Origin: Comamonas antarctica
Lineage (GTDB): Bacteria > Pseudomonadota > Gammaproteobacteria > Burkholderiales > Burkholderiaceae_C
Direction of reading: 5' to 3'
DNA length: 64,000 nt
NCBI RefSeq assembly: GCF_013363755.1
Contig: NZ_CP054840.1
Location: 200,001 to 264,000, forward strand
This document shows positions 55,888-64,000 of the stretch, piece by piece. Each line of letters begins with the position of its first letter. Positions within the stretch are counted from its first letter, which is position 1. The notes under the pieces were generated by a model that was not told where the DNA came from, made no database searches, and was given only the letters and a program-made list of their open reading frames with translations. A program made the translations under genes and the position numbers.

Positions 55888-55916
55888 TTGACGCGCAAAG
55901 GAAATTCTGCGAGAAT
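55888..55916 (+). promoter_or_regulatory. Promoter of the spc ribosomal protein operon
   Basis: TTGACG (55888-55893), a 17-base spacer and GAGAAT (55911-55916) make a good sigma-70 promoter. Start near 55923 gives a leader of about 150 bases before rplN, long enough for regulatory structure; CACG/CGTG near 55926 can pair. No other promoter of similar quality is seen in this gap. Confidence 0.65.
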
Positions 55917-56076
55917 CGAATGCTTCACGTTTCATGCGTGAGGTTTCTGCCCAGCGGGAAGCGCAGCAAAATGGTTTGCGGCGTGGACGACGGGCCCAAG
56001 ACTGACTGGCTGGTCGCAGACCCTGAGAAGTAATCTGGGGCTGTTTCCTGAGCTGGTGCAAGTTGGGAATATTGAA

Positions 56077-56445
56077 ATGATCCAAACAGAATCTCGGTTA
56101 GAGGTTGCCGACAACACCGGCGCTAAGTCCGTCCTGTGCATCAAGGTGCTGGGTGGTTCTAAGCGTCGCTATGCAAGCGTTGGCGACATCATCAAGGTGA
56201 GCGTTAAAGAAGCTGCTCCGCGCGGCCGCGTCAAAAAAGGCGAGGTCTACAGTGCAGTGGTCGTGCGCACGGCGAAGGGTATTCGCCGCGCTGACGGTTC
56301 GCTCGTGAAATTTGACGGCAATGCAGCAGTTCTGCTCAACGCCAAGCTTGAGCCCATCGGCACTCGCATCTTCGGACCCGTGACGCGTGAACTGCGTACC
56401 GAGAAGTTCATGAAGATCGTGTCCCTGGCGCCTGAAGTTCTCTAA
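56077..56445 (+). CDS. rplN: 50S ribosomal protein L14
   Basis: A 122-residue protein beginning [18 protein letters not shown], the standard L14 start, and ending in SLAPEVL. It binds 23S rRNA near the subunit interface. It is the first gene of the spc operon, as in E. coli. No rpsQ, rpmC or rplP precede it here; glpD does. The start at 56077 is preferred to an in-frame start 7 codons upstream. Confidence 0.98.
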   Translation: MIQTESRLEVADNTGAKSVLCIKVLGGSKRRYASVGDIIKVSVKEAAPRGRVKKGEVYSAVVVRTAKGIRRADGSLVKFDGNAAVLLNAKLEPIGTRIFGPVTRELRTEKFMKIVSLAPEVL

Positions 56446-56456
56446 AAGGAAGCGCA

Positions 56457-56774
56457 ATGAACAAGATTCGCAAGGGCGACCAAGTCATCGTGCTGACTGG
56501 CCGCGACAAGGGCAAGCAAGGCGTCGTGACGCAGCGTACGGATGATTCCTACCTGCTGATCGAAGGTGTCAACCTGGTCAAGAAGCATGTCAAGCCGAAC
56601 CCCATGAAGGGCACCACCGGCGGCATCGTGGAAAAGGCCATGCCCATCCACCAATCCAACGTGGCTATTTTCAATGCTGCTACTGGCAAGGCCGACCGCG
56701 TGGGCATCAAGCTCGCCGACGGCAAGCGCGTTCGCGTGTTCAAGTCCAGCGGCGCTGAAATCAAGGCGGCCTAA
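56457..56774 (+). CDS. rplX: 50S ribosomal protein L24
   Basis: A 105-residue protein with the KOW motif in [19 protein letters not shown] at about 5-23 and the following [11 protein letters not shown] segment. It initiates 50S assembly at the 5' end of 23S rRNA. AAAGGA ribosome-binding site is present; the gene is 11 bases after rplN. Confidence 0.98.
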   Translation: MNKIRKGDQVIVLTGRDKGKQGVVTQRTDDSYLLIEGVNLVKKHVKPNPMKGTTGGIVEKAMPIHQSNVAIFNAATGKADRVGIKLADGKRVRVFKSSGAEIKAA

Positions 56775-56784
56775 GGGGTAAAAC

Positions 56785-57324
56785 ATGGCACGACTGCAAA
56801 AACTGTATCGCGAAAAGATCGCGGCTGAACTCAAGGAAAAGTTCGGCTACACCTCCGACATGGAAGTGCCCCGTCTGACCAAGATCACCCTGAACATGGG
56901 TGTGAGCGAAGCCGTGGCCGACAAGAAGGTGATGGACAACGCCGTGGCTGACCTGACCAAGATTGCTGGTCAGAAGCCCGTGGTGACCAAGGCCAAGAAG
57001 GCTATCGCCGGTTTCAAGATCCGTGAAGGCCAAGCCATTGGCTGCATGGTGACCCTGCGTGGCGTTCAGATGTACGAATTCCTGGACCGTTTCGTCACCG
57101 TGGCTCTGCCCCGCGTGCGTGACTTCCGTGGTATTTCGGGCCGTTCGTTCGATGGCCGCGGCAACTACAACGTTGGCGTCAAAGAACAGATCATCTTCCC
57201 TGAAATTGAGTACGACAAGGTCGACGCACTGCGCGGTCTCAATATCAGCATCACCACTACTGCGAAGAACGACGACGAGTGCAAGGCACTGCTCGCCGCT
57301 TTCCGCTTCCCCTTCAAGAACTGA
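56785..57324 (+). CDS. rplE: 50S ribosomal protein L5
   Basis: A 179-residue protein of usual length that holds 5S rRNA and contacts tRNA. Signature [20 protein letters not shown] (about 30-49), [19 protein letters not shown] and the [11 protein letters not shown] segment are intact. Confidence 0.98.
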   Translation: MARLQKLYREKIAAELKEKFGYTSDMEVPRLTKITLNMGVSEAVADKKVMDNAVADLTKIAGQKPVVTKAKKAIAGFKIREGQAIGCMVTLRGVQMYEFLDRFVTVALPRVRDFRGISGRSFDGRGNYNVGVKEQIIFPEIEYDKVDALRGLNISITTTAKNDDECKALLAAFRFPFKN

Positions 57325-57332
57325 GGCAGCGC

Positions 57333-57638
57333 ATGGCAAAAGTAGCATTGATCCAGCGCGAACTGAAGCGCGAAAAGCTGGCAGCCAAGTACGCTGCCAA
57401 GTACACCGAGCTGAAGGCCATCGCCGGCGACGCAAAGCGTAGCGACGAAGAGCGCGATGCAGCCCGCCTGGGCCTGCAAAAGCTGCCCCGTAACGCGAAC
57501 CCCACGCGTCAGCGCAACCGTTGCGAAATCACCGGTCGCCCCCGTGGCACGTTCCGCCAATTCGGTCTGGCACGCGCAAAGATCCGTGAACTGGCTTTCG
57601 CAGGCGACATCCCCGGTGTCACCAAGGCCAGCTGGTAA
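57333..57638 (+). CDS. rpsN: 30S ribosomal protein S14
   Basis: A 101-residue protein of the long, zinc-independent S14 type: the C-terminal segment [20 protein letters not shown] has only one cysteine and lacks the CxxC pairs of the zinc form. It begins [15 protein letters not shown]. It lies in the 30S head. Confidence 0.97.
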   Translation: MAKVALIQRELKREKLAAKYAAKYTELKAIAGDAKRSDEERDAARLGLQKLPRNANPTRQRNRCEITGRPRGTFRQFGLARAKIRELAFAGDIPGVTKASW

Positions 57639-57658
57639 GCAAGCAGGAGAGATTAAAC

Positions 57659-58054
57659 ATGAGCATGAGTGATCCCATCGCTGACTTGCTGACCCGCATC
57701 CGCAATGCACAAATGGTCGCCAAGACCACCGTGACGGCTCCTTCCTCCAAGGTCAAGGTTGCCATCGCCCAGGTGCTGAAGGATGAAGGCTATATCGACG
57801 GTTTCCAAGTGAAGACCGAAGACGGCAAGTCTGAACTCGAAATCACCCTGAAGTACTACGCGGGCCGTCCCGTGATCGAGCGTATCGAGCGTGTGAGCCG
57901 TCCCGGCCTGCGCGTGTACAAGGGCCGTGATGCAATTCCACAAGTCATGAATGGCTTGGGCGTGGCTATCGTGACCACCCCCCAGGGCGTGATGACCGAT
58001 CGTAAAGCACGTGCCACCGGTGTCGGCGGCGAAGTGCTTTGCTATGTGGCCTAA
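57659..58054 (+). CDS. rpsH: 30S ribosomal protein S8
   Basis: A 131-residue protein starting [19 protein letters not shown]-terminal [22 protein letters not shown]. In E. coli S8 also represses this operon by binding an mRNA site near rplE; an equivalent here could not be confirmed by eye. AGGAGAG ribosome-binding site precedes it. Confidence 0.98.
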   Translation: MSMSDPIADLLTRIRNAQMVAKTTVTAPSSKVKVAIAQVLKDEGYIDGFQVKTEDGKSELEITLKYYAGRPVIERIERVSRPGLRVYKGRDAIPQVMNGLGVAIVTTPQGVMTDRKARATGVGGEVLCYVA

Positions 58055-58080
58055 CGTGACATTGAAGGAGAAATACTGAA

Positions 58081-58614
58081 ATGTCTCGCGTAGCAAAAAT
58101 GCCTGTGACCATCCCCGCTGGCGTGGATGTGTCGATCAATGACGCACAAATCAGTGTCAAGGGCACTGGCGGCACTCTGTCGCTGGCCCAGAACGCACTG
58201 GTGACTGTGACCAATGCCGACGGCAAGCTCTCTTTCGAGCCCGCCAACGACTCCCGTGAAGCCAACGCCATGAGCGGTACCCAGCGTCAGCTGGTGAACA
58301 ACATGGTCAATGGCGTGACCAAGGGTTTCGAGAAGAAGCTGACGCTGATTGGCGTGGGTTTCAAGGCCGCTGCTTCGGGTTCCAAGCTGAACCTGGCCAT
58401 CGGTTTCTCGCACCCCGTGAACTTCGACATGCCCGCCGGCGTGACCGTTGCCACCCCGATCCCGACCGAAATCGTGATCAAGGGCATCGATCGTCAGGTC
58501 GTGGGCCAGCTGGCCGCTGAGATCCGTGCTGTTCGTCCTCCCGAGCCCTACAAGGGCAAGGGCATCCGTTATGCGGACGAAAAAGTCACGATCAAAGAGA
58601 CCAAGAAGAAATAA
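58081..58614 (+). CDS. rplF: 50S ribosomal protein L6
   Basis: A 177-residue protein, two tandem L6 domains, beginning [17 protein letters not shown] and ending with the signature [14 protein letters not shown] and a Lys-rich tail. It binds near the sarcin-ricin loop. AAGGAG site precedes it. Confidence 0.98.
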   Translation: MSRVAKMPVTIPAGVDVSINDAQISVKGTGGTLSLAQNALVTVTNADGKLSFEPANDSREANAMSGTQRQLVNNMVNGVTKGFEKKLTLIGVGFKAAASGSKLNLAIGFSHPVNFDMPAGVTVATPIPTEIVIKGIDRQVVGQLAAEIRAVRPPEPYKGKGIRYADEKVTIKETKKK

Positions 58615-58625
58615 GGAGCTGCAAT

Positions 58626-58991
58626 ATGTTGACCAAGAAAGAGCAGCGTCTCCGTCGTGCCCGCCAGACCCGTATCCGCATTGCCCAGCAAGGCGTGGCG
58701 CGTCTGAGCGTGAACCGCACCAACCTCCACATCTACGCCAGCGTGATCTCTGGCGACGGCACCACGGTGCTGGCCAGTGCATCCACTGCCGAAGCCGAAG
58801 TGCGCACGTCGCTCGGCGGCGCCGGCAAGGGTGGCAACACTGCCGCAGCAACCCTGATCGGCAAGCGCATTGCTGAAAAGGCAAAGGCTGCCGGTGTCGA
58901 GAAGGTTGCATTCGATCGCGCAGGCTTCGCCTACCACGGTCGCGTCAAGGCCCTGGCCGACGCAGCCCGTGAAGCTGGCCTGCAGTTCTAA
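58626..58991 (+). CDS. rplR: 50S ribosomal protein L18
   Basis: A 121-residue protein that carries 5S rRNA to the 50S subunit. Typical Arg-rich N-terminus ([16 protein letters not shown]), then [16 protein letters not shown] and the C-terminal [20 protein letters not shown]. Confidence 0.98.
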   Translation: MLTKKEQRLRRARQTRIRIAQQGVARLSVNRTNLHIYASVISGDGTTVLASASTAEAEVRTSLGGAGKGGNTAAATLIGKRIAEKAKAAGVEKVAFDRAGFAYHGRVKALADAAREAGLQF

Positions 58992-59006
58992 GCGGAGCGG
59001 ATAAAA

Positions 59007-59525
59007 ATGGCTAAATTTTCCCCCAAAGTGCAAGACGAAGGTCGTGACGACGGTCTGCGCGAAAAAATGATCGCGGTGAACCGCGTCACCAAGGTTGTGA
59101 AGGGTGGTCGTATTCTCGGCTTCGCTGCACTGACCGTGGTTGGCGACGGTGACGGCCGCGTTGGCATGGGCAAGGGCAAGTCCAAGGAAGTGCCCGCCTC
59201 CGTGCAAAAGGCGATGGAAGAAGCGCGCCGCAACATGATCAAGGTGTCCCTGAAGAACGGCACGATCCATCATATGGTCAACGGTCACCACGGTGCCGCT
59301 TCGGTCATGATGGCTCCCGCTCCCAAGGGTACCGGCATCATTGCTGGCGGCCCCATGCGCGCCGTGTTCGAAGTGTTGGGCATCACGGACATCGTGGCCA
59401 AGAGCCATGGTTCCTCCAACCCTTACAACATGGTTCGTGCCACTCTGGACGCCCTGACTCGTTCCACGACCGCTTCGGAAGTGGCTGCGAAGCGCGGCAA
59501 GTCGGTCGAAGACATCTTCGCCTGA
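59007..59525 (+). CDS. rpsE: 30S ribosomal protein S5
   Basis: A 172-residue protein with the dsRNA-binding S5 N-domain ([20 protein letters not shown], near 17-36) and the C-terminal domain with [16 protein letters not shown]. It acts in decoding fidelity at the mRNA entry site. Confidence 0.98.
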   Translation: MAKFSPKVQDEGRDDGLREKMIAVNRVTKVVKGGRILGFAALTVVGDGDGRVGMGKGKSKEVPASVQKAMEEARRNMIKVSLKNGTIHHMVNGHHGAASVMMAPAPKGTGIIAGGPMRAVFEVLGITDIVAKSHGSSNPYNMVRATLDALTRSTTASEVAAKRGKSVEDIFA

Positions 59526-59539
59526 TTGGAGTCAAACAC

Positions 59540-59722
59540 ATGACGACGCAACAAACTGTCAAGATTCAACTGGTGCGCAGCCCTATCGGCACCAAGGAAT
59601 CGCATCGCGCCACCGTTCGCGGCCTGGGTCTGCGCAAGCTCAACAGCATCAGCGAGCTGCAAGACACGCCCGAAGTCCGTGGCATGATCAACAAGATCGC
59701 CTACCTGGTGAAGGTTCTGTAA
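59540..59722 (+). CDS. rpmD: 50S ribosomal protein L30
   Basis: A 60-residue protein with the family core [20 protein letters not shown] and [10 protein letters not shown], ending with NKIAYLVKV. Standard short bacterial L30. Confidence 0.97.
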   Translation: MTTQQTVKIQLVRSPIGTKESHRATVRGLGLRKLNSISELQDTPEVRGMINKIAYLVKVL

Positions 59723-59732
59723 AGGATTGATG

Positions 59733-60164
59733 ATGGAACTCAATAGCATCAAGCCTGCAGACGGCTCCAAGCACGCAAAGCGCCGCGTTGGCCGCGGCAT
59801 TGGCTCCGGCCTCGGCAAGACTGCCGGCCGTGGTCACAAGGGTCAGAAATCGCGTTCGGGCGGCTACCACAAGGTCGGCTTCGAAGGCGGTCAAATGCCT
59901 CTGCAACGCCGTCTGCCCAAGCGCGGTTTCAAGTCGCATCTGCTGAAGTTCAATGCAGAAGTGACCCTGACTGCCCTCGAGCAACTCGGTCTGGCCGAAG
60001 TCGATCTGGCTGCCCTCAAGCAGGCTGGCCTGGTCGGCGAAATCGCCAAAGTCGTGAAGGTCATCAAGAGCGGCGCAATCACCAAGGCTGTCAAGCTGAA
60101 CGGTATTGCTGCTACAGCGGGTGCCAAGGCAGCTATTGAAGCTGCCGGTGGCAACGTGGCCTGA
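59733..60164 (+). CDS. rplO: 50S ribosomal protein L15
   Basis: A 143-residue protein starting [20 protein letters not shown], with the Gly/Arg-rich rRNA-binding region [20 protein letters not shown]. The start at 59733 is placed 6 bases after AAAGGA; the ATG at 59730 would leave only 3 bases. C-terminal domain [19 protein letters not shown] is typical. Confidence 0.97.
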   Translation: MELNSIKPADGSKHAKRRVGRGIGSGLGKTAGRGHKGQKSRSGGYHKVGFEGGQMPLQRRLPKRGFKSHLLKFNAEVTLTALEQLGLAEVDLAALKQAGLVGEIAKVVKVIKSGAITKAVKLNGIAATAGAKAAIEAAGGNVA

Positions 60165-60188
60165 TTTAAGTTCTGAAAGAAGACATCC

Positions 60189-61508
60189 GTGGCTACTAGC
60201 GCAGCTCAAATTGCAAAAACCGGGAAATTCGGCGATTTGCGTCGTCGGCTGGTTTTTCTGTTGCTGGCGCTGGTCGTATACCGTATCGGGGCGCATATCC
60301 CCGTGCCGGGCATCGACCCAGCGCAGCTGCAGCAGCTGTTCAATGGCCAGCAGGGCGGCATTCTCAATCTGTTCAACATGTTCTCGGGTGGAGCGCTGTC
60401 GCGCTTCACGGTGTTCGCACTGGGGATCATGCCGTACATCTCGGCATCGATCATCATGCAGCTGGCGACCTATGTCGTCCCGACGTTCGAGCAGCTGAAA
60501 AAGGAAGGTGAATCGGGTCGTCGCAAGATTACCCAGTACACCCGCTATGGCACTCTGGCCCTGGCAATTTTTCAGTCCCTTGGGATTGCAGTGGCTCTGG
60601 AAAGCTCGGCAGGGCTGGTGCTCAGCCCAGGTATGGGCTTCCGCCTCACGGCGGTGGTCAGCCTGACCGCTGGCACCATGTTCCTGATGTGGCTCGGTGA
60701 ACAGATCACGGAACGTGGTCTGGGCAACGGTATCTCGATCCTGATCTTCGCTGGTATCGCCGCAGGCCTGCCCAGCTCGATCGGTGGATTGCTGGAACTG
60801 GTGCGCACCGGCGCAATGAGCGTCCTGGCTGCGATCTTCATTGTTCTCGTGGTGGCTGGCGTGACGTATTTCGTCGTGTTCGTCGAGCGGGGACAGCGCA
60901 AGATCCTGGTGAACTACGCACGTCGTCAAGTCGGTAACAAGGTTTATGGTGGCCAGTCCTCGCACTTGCCGCTGAAGCTGAACATGGCCGGGGTCATTCC
61001 TCCCATCTTCGCTTCCTCGATCATCTTGTTGCCTGCCACGGTGGTGAACTGGTTCAGCGCTGGAGAATCGATGCGCTGGCTGCGTGACATCGCAGGCGCC
61101 CTGACCCCTGGTCAGCCGGTGTACGTGATGTTCTATGCAGCAGCGATCATCTTCTTCTGCTTCTTCTATACGGCCCTGGTCTTCAACAGCCGGGAAACAG
61201 CCGACAATCTGAAGAAGAGCGGTGCGTTCATTCCGGGTATCCGCCCGGGCGAGCACACGGCACGCTACATCGACAAGATCCTGGTTCGCCTGACCTTGGC
61301 TGGCGCGATTTACATCACCTTCGTGTGTCTGTTGCCCGAGTTCATGATCCTGAAGTACAACGTTCCGTTCTACTTCGGTGGTACATCACTGCTGATCATT
61401 GTGGTGGTGACCATGGACTTCATGGCACAGGTGCAGAACTACATGATGTCGCAGCAGTACGAGTCGCTCCTGAAAAAAGCGAACTTCAAGGCTACGCCCG
61501 GCACTTGA
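60189..61508 (+). CDS. secY: Preprotein translocase subunit SecY
   Basis: A 439-residue channel protein with ten transmembrane helices. Hallmarks are [13 protein letters not shown] (near 33-45), [21 protein letters not shown] (near 60-80), and QGPGNGIS-like [12 protein letters not shown], plus the cytoplasmic loop [16 protein letters not shown]. The start is GTG at 60189 with a GAAAGAAG site. It follows rplO as usual. Confidence 0.97.
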   Translation: MATSAAQIAKTGKFGDLRRRLVFLLLALVVYRIGAHIPVPGIDPAQLQQLFNGQQGGILNLFNMFSGGALSRFTVFALGIMPYISASIIMQLATYVVPTFEQLKKEGESGRRKITQYTRYGTLALAIFQSLGIAVALESSAGLVLSPGMGFRLTAVVSLTAGTMFLMWLGEQITERGLGNGISILIFAGIAAGLPSSIGGLLELVRTGAMSVLAAIFIVLVVAGVTYFVVFVERGQRKILVNYARRQVGNKVYGGQSSHLPLKLNMAGVIPPIFASSIILLPATVVNWFSAGESMRWLRDIAGALTPGQPVYVMFYAAAIIFFCFFYTALVFNSRETADNLKKSGAFIPGIRPGEHTARYIDKILVRLTLAGAIYITFVCLLPEFMILKYNVPFYFGGTSLLIIVVVTMDFMAQVQNYMMSQQYESLLKKANFKATPGT

Positions 61509-61567
61509 GAAAAGACATGGGGGCTTCGGGCGGTGCCTGAGGCCTCCAGCTAAGAGTTAGTAGATTT

Positions 61568-61612
61568 GTCCCGAGATCGGGACGCCACAAGTTCCGTGCA
61601 GATGGCCGGAAC
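61568..61612 (+). other. Two perfect hairpins in the secY-rpmJ gap
   Basis: GTCCCG with CGGGAC around AGAT (61568-61583), and GTTCCG with CGGAAC around a 10-base loop (61591-61612). They fill a 129-base gap (61509-61637) that in many Betaproteobacteria holds infA; no infA frame is present here. They lack a T-run, so they look regulatory or processing-related, not terminators. Confidence 0.5.
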
Positions 61613-61637
61613 GGATGCAAAGTTTTAGGAGAATGAA

Positions 61638-61751
61638 ATGAGAGTTTCGGCTTCGGTCAAGAAAATCTGCCGCAACTGCAAGATCATCCGCCGCAAGGGT
61701 GTGGTGCGTGTGATCTGCACAGACCAGCGCCATAAGCAGCGCCAGGGTTGA
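61638..61751 (+). CDS. rpmJ: 50S ribosomal protein L36
   Basis: A 37-residue protein beginning [19 protein letters not shown] and ending RHKQRQG. It is the zinc-binding (C+) type: CRNC, a later Cys (VICTDQ) and His (RHKQ) form the zinc ribbon. TAGGAG lies 9 bases before the ATG. Confidence 0.97.
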   Translation: MRVSASVKKICRNCKIIRRKGVVRVICTDQRHKQRQG

Positions 61752-61772
61752 TTGAAAGTATAGAGGACGCAT

Positions 61773-62138
61773 ATGGCACGTATCGCTGGCATCAATATCC
61801 CGCCGCATCAGCATGCTGAAATCGGCCTGACCGCTATCTATGGTATCGGTCGTACCCGCGCTCGCAAGATCTGCGAAGCATGCGAGATCGCTTACTCCAA
61901 GAAGATCAAGGATCTGACGGACAGCGATCTCGAAAAAATCCGTGACGCGATTGCACAGTTCACCATCGAAGGTGACCTGCGTCGTGAAACAACGATGAAC
62001 ATCAAGCGTTTGATGGACATCGGCTGCTATCGCGGTTTCCGTCATCGCCGTGGCCTGCCCATGCGCGGCCAGCGCACGCGTACGAATGCGCGTACCCGCA
62101 AGGGCCCGCGCAAGGGTGCAGCGGCTTTGAAGAAATAA
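61773..62138 (+). CDS. rpsM: 30S ribosomal protein S13
   Basis: A 121-residue protein beginning [20 protein letters not shown], with helix-turn-helix [12 protein letters not shown] and the basic tail [18 protein letters not shown]. It contacts the P-site tRNA and 50S. First large gene of the alpha operon. Confidence 0.98.
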   Translation: MARIAGINIPPHQHAEIGLTAIYGIGRTRARKICEACEIAYSKKIKDLTDSDLEKIRDAIAQFTIEGDLRRETTMNIKRLMDIGCYRGFRHRRGLPMRGQRTRTNARTRKGPRKGAAALKK

Positions 62139-62156
62139 AGAGATTGAAAGATCACT

Positions 62157-62561
62157 ATGGCTAAATCTCCCGCAAACAACGCAGCACAGCGCGTGCGCAA
62201 GAAGGTTCGCAAGAACATTTCTGACGGCATCGCCCACGTGCACGCTTCGTTCAACAACACGATCATCACCATCACCGACCGCCAGGGCAATGCCCTGTCG
62301 TGGGCTTCGTCGGGTGGCCAAGGCTTCAAGGGCTCGCGCAAGTCGACGCCTTTCGCAGCCCAGGTCGCTTCGGAAGTGGCTGGTCGTGCAGCGATCGAAC
62401 AAGGCATCAAGAACGTCGACGTCGAGATCAAGGGCCCCGGTCCAGGTCGCGAATCGTCGGTGCGCGCTCTGGGTGCCCTGGGCATCCGCATCACTTCCAT
62501 CTCGGACGTGACGCCTGTGCCGCACAACGGCTGCCGCCCGCAAAAGCGTCGCCGCATCTAA
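62157..62561 (+). CDS. rpsK: 30S ribosomal protein S11
   Basis: A 134-residue protein; [32 protein letters not shown] and the C-terminal [17 protein letters not shown] are the S11 signatures. It forms the platform of the 30S subunit. Confidence 0.98.
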   Translation: MAKSPANNAAQRVRKKVRKNISDGIAHVHASFNNTIITITDRQGNALSWASSGGQGFKGSRKSTPFAAQVASEVAGRAAIEQGIKNVDVEIKGPGPGRESSVRALGALGIRITSISDVTPVPHNGCRPQKRRRI

Positions 62562-62578
62562 TTTTTTATAAGCCCACC

Positions 62579-62628
62579 GCCACCTGCCGGGCCTGGCCAA
62601 GCAGGTGGCTCCCGCAATTGACTTGCGG
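62579..62628 (+). other. Two hairpins in the rpsK-rpsD gap
   Basis: GCCACCTGC (62579-62587) pairs perfectly with GCAGGTGGC (62601-62609), and CCGCAA (62612-62617) with TTGCGG (62623-62628). The gap is 89 bases, longer than most gaps in this cluster. The second hairpin ends 22 bases before the GTG start of rpsD. A control site for S4 on its own mRNA is possible. Confidence 0.5.
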
Positions 62629-62650
62629 AAGATGACACAAGGAAGATCAA

Positions 62651-63274
62651 GTGGCACGTTTTATCGGCCCCAAGGCCAAACTTTCCCGCCGTGAAGGCAC
62701 CGACCTATTCCTGAAGAGCGCCCGCCGCTCGATCGCGGACAAGTCGAAGTTCGACAGCAAGCCTGGCCAACACGGCCGCACTTCTGGCCAGCGCACTTCG
62801 GACTACGGTCTGCAACTGCGTGAAAAGCAGAAGGTCAAGCGCATGTACGGCGTGCTGGAAAAGCAATTCCGCCGCTACTTCGAAGCTGCCGACAGCAAGA
62901 AGGGCAACACGGGCGCGAACCTGCTGTCGCTGCTGGAAAGCCGTCTGGACAACGTCGTGTACCGCATGGGCTTCGGCTCCACGCGTGCAGAAGCCCGTCA
63001 GCTGGTGTCGCACAAGGCGATCACCGTGAACGGTCAATCGGTGAACATCGCCTCCTACCTGGTCAAGGTCGGCGACGTGGTTGCCGTGCGCGAAAAGTCC
63101 AAGAAGCAAGCTCGCATCGTCGAAGCTCTGCAACTGGCACAGCAAGTGGGCTTCCCCGCTTGGGTCGAAGTCAGCCTGGACAAGGCTGAAGGTACCTTCA
63201 AGAAGGCTCCTGACCGTGACGAATTCGGCGCAGACATCAACGAATCCCTGATCGTTGAATTGTATTCGCGTTGA
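62651..63274 (+). CDS. rpsD: 30S ribosomal protein S4
   Basis: A 207-residue protein that nucleates 30S assembly; in E. coli it also represses the alpha operon. Start [18 protein letters not shown] after GTG 62651; the S4 RNA-binding domain has [20 protein letters not shown] (about 97-116). The N-terminal cysteines of zinc-type S4 are absent. Confidence 0.97.
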   Translation: MARFIGPKAKLSRREGTDLFLKSARRSIADKSKFDSKPGQHGRTSGQRTSDYGLQLREKQKVKRMYGVLEKQFRRYFEAADSKKGNTGANLLSLLESRLDNVVYRMGFGSTRAEARQLVSHKAITVNGQSVNIASYLVKVGDVVAVREKSKKQARIVEALQLAQQVGFPAWVEVSLDKAEGTFKKAPDRDEFGADINESLIVELYSR

Positions 63275-63307
63275 TTTTTTCGGCTAATTTTCGCTAAACC
63301 GTCCCTG

Positions 63308-63327
63308 AACCGCGAGGCATCGCGGTT
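63308..63327 (+). other. Perfect hairpin in the rpsD-rpoA gap
   Basis: AACCGCGA pairs with TCGCGGTT around GGCA in the 111-base gap 63275-63385. No T-run follows, so complete termination before rpoA is unlikely; it may be a processing or stability element. Confidence 0.5.
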
Positions 63328-63385
63328 TAGGCGCTTCACCAGCCTTACCGGTGTAACGAGCCGGGGGTATTGAGAGGAAGTCTGC

Positions 63386-64000
63386 ATGCAAACCAATTTG
63401 CTGAAACCCAAGGCAATCAACGTCGAACAACTTGGCCACAACCGTGCCAAGGTCGCACTTGAGCCGTTCGAGCGTGGCTACGGCCACACGCTGGGCAATG
63501 CCCTGCGTCGCGTCTTGCTCTCGTCCATGGTGGGTTACGCAGCGACGGAAGTCACGATTGCTGGCGTGCTCCATGAGTACTCCTCCATCGATGGCGTTCA
63601 GGAAGATGTGGTCAACATCCTGCTGAACCTCAAGGGCGTGGTGTTCAAGCTGCACAACCGCGACGAAGTGACCCTGAGCCTGCGCAAGGATGGCGAAGGC
63701 GTTGTCACGGCACGCGATATCCAGACCCCGCACGATGTTGAAATCGTCAACCCCGATCATGTGATTGCCAACCTGTCGCAAGGCGGCAAGCTGGACATGC
63801 AGATCAAGGTTGAAAAGGGCCGTGGCTATGTGCCGGGCAATGTGCGTCGCTATGGCGATGAGTCCACCAAGTCGATCGGCCGCATCGTGCTGGACGCTTC
63901 GTTCTCTCCCGTGAAGCGCGTGAGCTACACGGTGGAAAGCGCACGTGTCGAGCAGCGTACCGACCTCGACAAGCTGGTGGTTGAAATCGAAACCAACGGT
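63386..64000 (+). CDS. rpoA: DNA-directed RNA polymerase alpha subunit, N-terminal part
   Basis: The first 205 codons of the alpha subunit; the gene runs off the window. The dimerisation domain is seen: [20 protein letters not shown] (about 19-38), [18 protein letters not shown], and [20 protein letters not shown]. The C-terminal domain that binds UP elements lies beyond the window. GAGAGGAAG precedes the ATG. Confidence 0.97.
   Translation, partial: MQTNLLKPKAINVEQLGHNRAKVALEPFERGYGHTLGNALRRVLLSSMVGYAATEVTIAGVLHEYSSIDGVQEDVVNILLNLKGVVFKLHNRDEVTLSLRKDGEGVVTARDIQTPHDVEIVNPDHVIANLSQGGKLDMQIKVEKGRGYVPGNVRRYGDESTKSIGRIVLDASFSPVKRVSYTVESARVEQRTDLDKLVVEIETNG

Noticed and set aside
55923..56076. 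A 23-codon frame in the rplN leader
   Set aside because: No ribosome-binding site and no special codon content; it appears to be chance.

Overview
The window is a piece of a GC-rich betaproteobacterial chromosome, most likely from the family Comamonadaceae (an Acidovorax-like lineage). The evidence is the 16S rRNA signature, the Ile-Ala tRNA spacer, an OxyR with cysteines exactly at 199 and 208, typical Burkholderiales neighbourhoods (argS-SPOR-dsbA, lptA-lptB-rpoN, thiL-pgpA-pncC), and a dispersed palindromic repeat built on CCTTCGACAGGCTCAGG that I recall as common in this family. Genus and species cannot be fixed from what I can see.

Region 1-7915 is ribosomal RNA. It holds the 3' two thirds of one rrn operon (23S, 5S), then about 340 bases later a second complete operon (16S, tRNA-Ile, tRNA-Ala, 23S, 5S) in the same direction. 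The two operons are in tandem, have different terminators and show small spacer and 5S differences. Region 8045-13430 holds a class II amidotransferase, a tautomerase, a CWC zinc-ribbon-like protein, malate synthase G, a divergent LysR regulator and a DUF2214 membrane protein. Region 13670-22802 holds argS, a SPOR protein, a DsbA oxidoreductase, the LPS transport genes lptA and lptB, sigma-54, an RNA methyltransferase overlapped by a PIN-domain gene, and a UPF0149/SEC-C protein. A SulP transporter follows.

From 24469 to 31440 a co-directional minus-strand run encodes ApaG, a SpecificRecomb-family membrane protein, a cation/proton antiporter, a carboxylate-amine ligase, ThiL, PgpA and PncC. 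Across a 30-base divergent gap lie rpe and gph. A tryptophan operon follows: leader peptide, trpE, chorismate mutase, trpG, trpD, trpC. Next come ung, a cluster of palindromic repeats, a DMT exporter and a Fur-box-preceded four-gene iron-chelate ABC importer (39732-43416).

The right part holds queA, an HD-GYP phosphodiesterase, recG, oxyR, ubiA, and the glycerol genes glpR-glpK with proC behind them and glpD divergent. It ends with the spc and alpha ribosomal protein operons (rplN to rpoA), which start at their own promoter next to glpD, with no S10-operon genes in front. Almost everything is chromosomal core. I see no prophage, insertion sequence, CRISPR array or defence island, and no clearly new multi-gene system. 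The more unusual signals are the tandem rrn operons, the in-frame stop-codon repeat at the end of glcB, the palindromic repeat families, the trp leader with an embedded chorismate mutase, hairpins in ribosomal protein gaps, and several genes whose -10-like box sits immediately before the ATG.
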